The position numbers and the translations under genes are program-made. A model generated the notes under the pieces. The model had not been told where the DNA came from and ran no database searches. It saw only the letters and a list, made by a program, of their open reading frames with translations. Of a stretch of 64,000 bases of DNA, positions 63,505-64,000 are shown one piece after another (position 1 is the first letter of the stretch; every line of letters starts with the position of its first letter). The DNA lies in NCBI RefSeq assembly GCF_048564905.1, contig NW_027328872.1, positions 434,001 through 498,000 of the forward strand, read 5' to 3'. Origin of the DNA: Vicugna pacos (lineage: Eukaryota > Chordata > Mammalia > Artiodactyla > Camelidae).

Positions 63505-64000
63505 TATACAGCCGTGGTGGGAGGGGTTGTCCAAAGAAACCTGTTTTGACATTGTGTTGATATCTCATTTGCAGTCTTTAAGAATTTTAACAGAATTCAT
63601 TTCCATGTTTTGGGAGTTATACGAAAATGAAGTTATTTTTTGAAACACACTAAATCGACCTATAAGCCAGACTTGTCAATTTTGGTAACATTTTGTCAGC
63701 TCTTCGGAAAACCTAGACAGATAGAATGCAAACTAGCAGTCCAAACTTTTAAAGGGGTCATGTCAGCTCTTTACCGTTGAAGCCTCCGAGACCAACAGGA
63801 ACCATGAAATAACTATTGGAAATATGAAATAACCCCCAAACTTGGATACACTTGGGCATGTGGTGCCCTTTATTCCTATTGTCACCTACTGGCCAATGTT
63901 GTCATTTCAAGGGTTAACATACCTCTCTAGGAAAATACAAGAGGAAACAAACCAAATATATACATTTAGGTTTGAATCCAAAAGCACCTAGAGGCATTAT
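63505..64000 (+). repeat. Repeat unit 13, partial and more divergent
   Basis: The copy is in register from 63505. From 63,663 on it collects substitutions not seen in the other units (63663, 63704, 63748, 63775, 63823, 63840, 63873, 63902, about 63915 and 63921) and loses one T in a short T run near 63,878. This is several percent divergence over the last ~340 bases, against about 1% elsewhere. The window ends inside the unit. Confidence 0.95.

Larger units (their letters stand above)
1..64000. repeat. Macrosatellite array, 5,292-bp unit, 12.1 copies
   Basis: Every landmark recurs at exactly 5,292-base steps: for example the sequence beginning at 1143 reappears at 6435, 11727, 17019, 22311, 27603, 32895, 38187, 43479, 48771, 54063 and 59355. 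All copies are head-to-tail in the same orientation. Copies differ only by substitutions until about 63,878. The phase used here (unit start at base 1) is arbitrary because no flank is seen. Units fall into types A (1, 5, 7), B (4, 6), C (2, 8, 9, 10), D (3) and E (11, 12) by shared variants. The repeat family itself is not one I recognise by name. Confidence 0.98.

Noticed and set aside
1-64000. CRISPR array or bacterial operon
   Set aside because: The repeats are 5.3 kb with no short repeat-spacer pattern, and there is no bacterial gene density or ribosome-binding layout.

Overview
The window is one uninterrupted tandem array (macrosatellite) of a 5,292-bp unit. With an arbitrary phase starting at base 1, it holds twelve complete units (1-63504) and the first ~496 bases of a thirteenth. 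All corresponding landmarks in units 1-12 fall exactly 5,292 bases apart, so no net length change separates the twelve copies. The copies differ by substitutions, on the order of 1% between types and far less between some neighbours. No unique flanking DNA is visible on the left. On the right, copy 13 becomes abruptly more divergent and has the only indel I found (near 63,878), which suggests an array edge or a different sub-block close by.

The source is most likely a placental mammal. The best-supported recognisable element in each unit is a worn LINE-1 ORF1 region lying antisense (unit positions about 2640-3780), and the composition is moderately AT-rich with no bacterial gene organisation. 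The species and chromosome cannot be determined from the sequence.

I find no convincing protein-coding gene. The longest open frame (165 codons, unit positions 4340-4837, + strand) is broken by stops in five of the twelve copies, and most other open frames are short, overlapping and on both strands. Structures that recur per unit are: a CTCF-core-like motif (unit 2987-3000) whose core G is changed in units 4 and 6; a 12-bp GC palindrome (637-648); a 20-bp tandem duplication (294-333); a G-rich tract (1060-1075); an antisense coiled-coil-like open stretch (1241-1492) followed by a good antisense splice-donor match (1118/1117); and a small hairpin (2348-2364).

The units sort by shared variants into five types in the order A C D B A* B A C C C E E. 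Units 4-5 and 6-7 form a B-A dimer repeated at 10,584 bp. Unit 5 is a mosaic with a switch between 25,688 and 25,856. Units 8 and 9 are nearly identical, as are 11 and 12 over most of their length. The substitutions between copies are dominated by transversions, which is odd for mammalian germline DNA. The arrangement is most consistent with unequal exchange and gene conversion in a macrosatellite, and a DXZ4-like CTCF-anchoring role is a testable but unproven idea.
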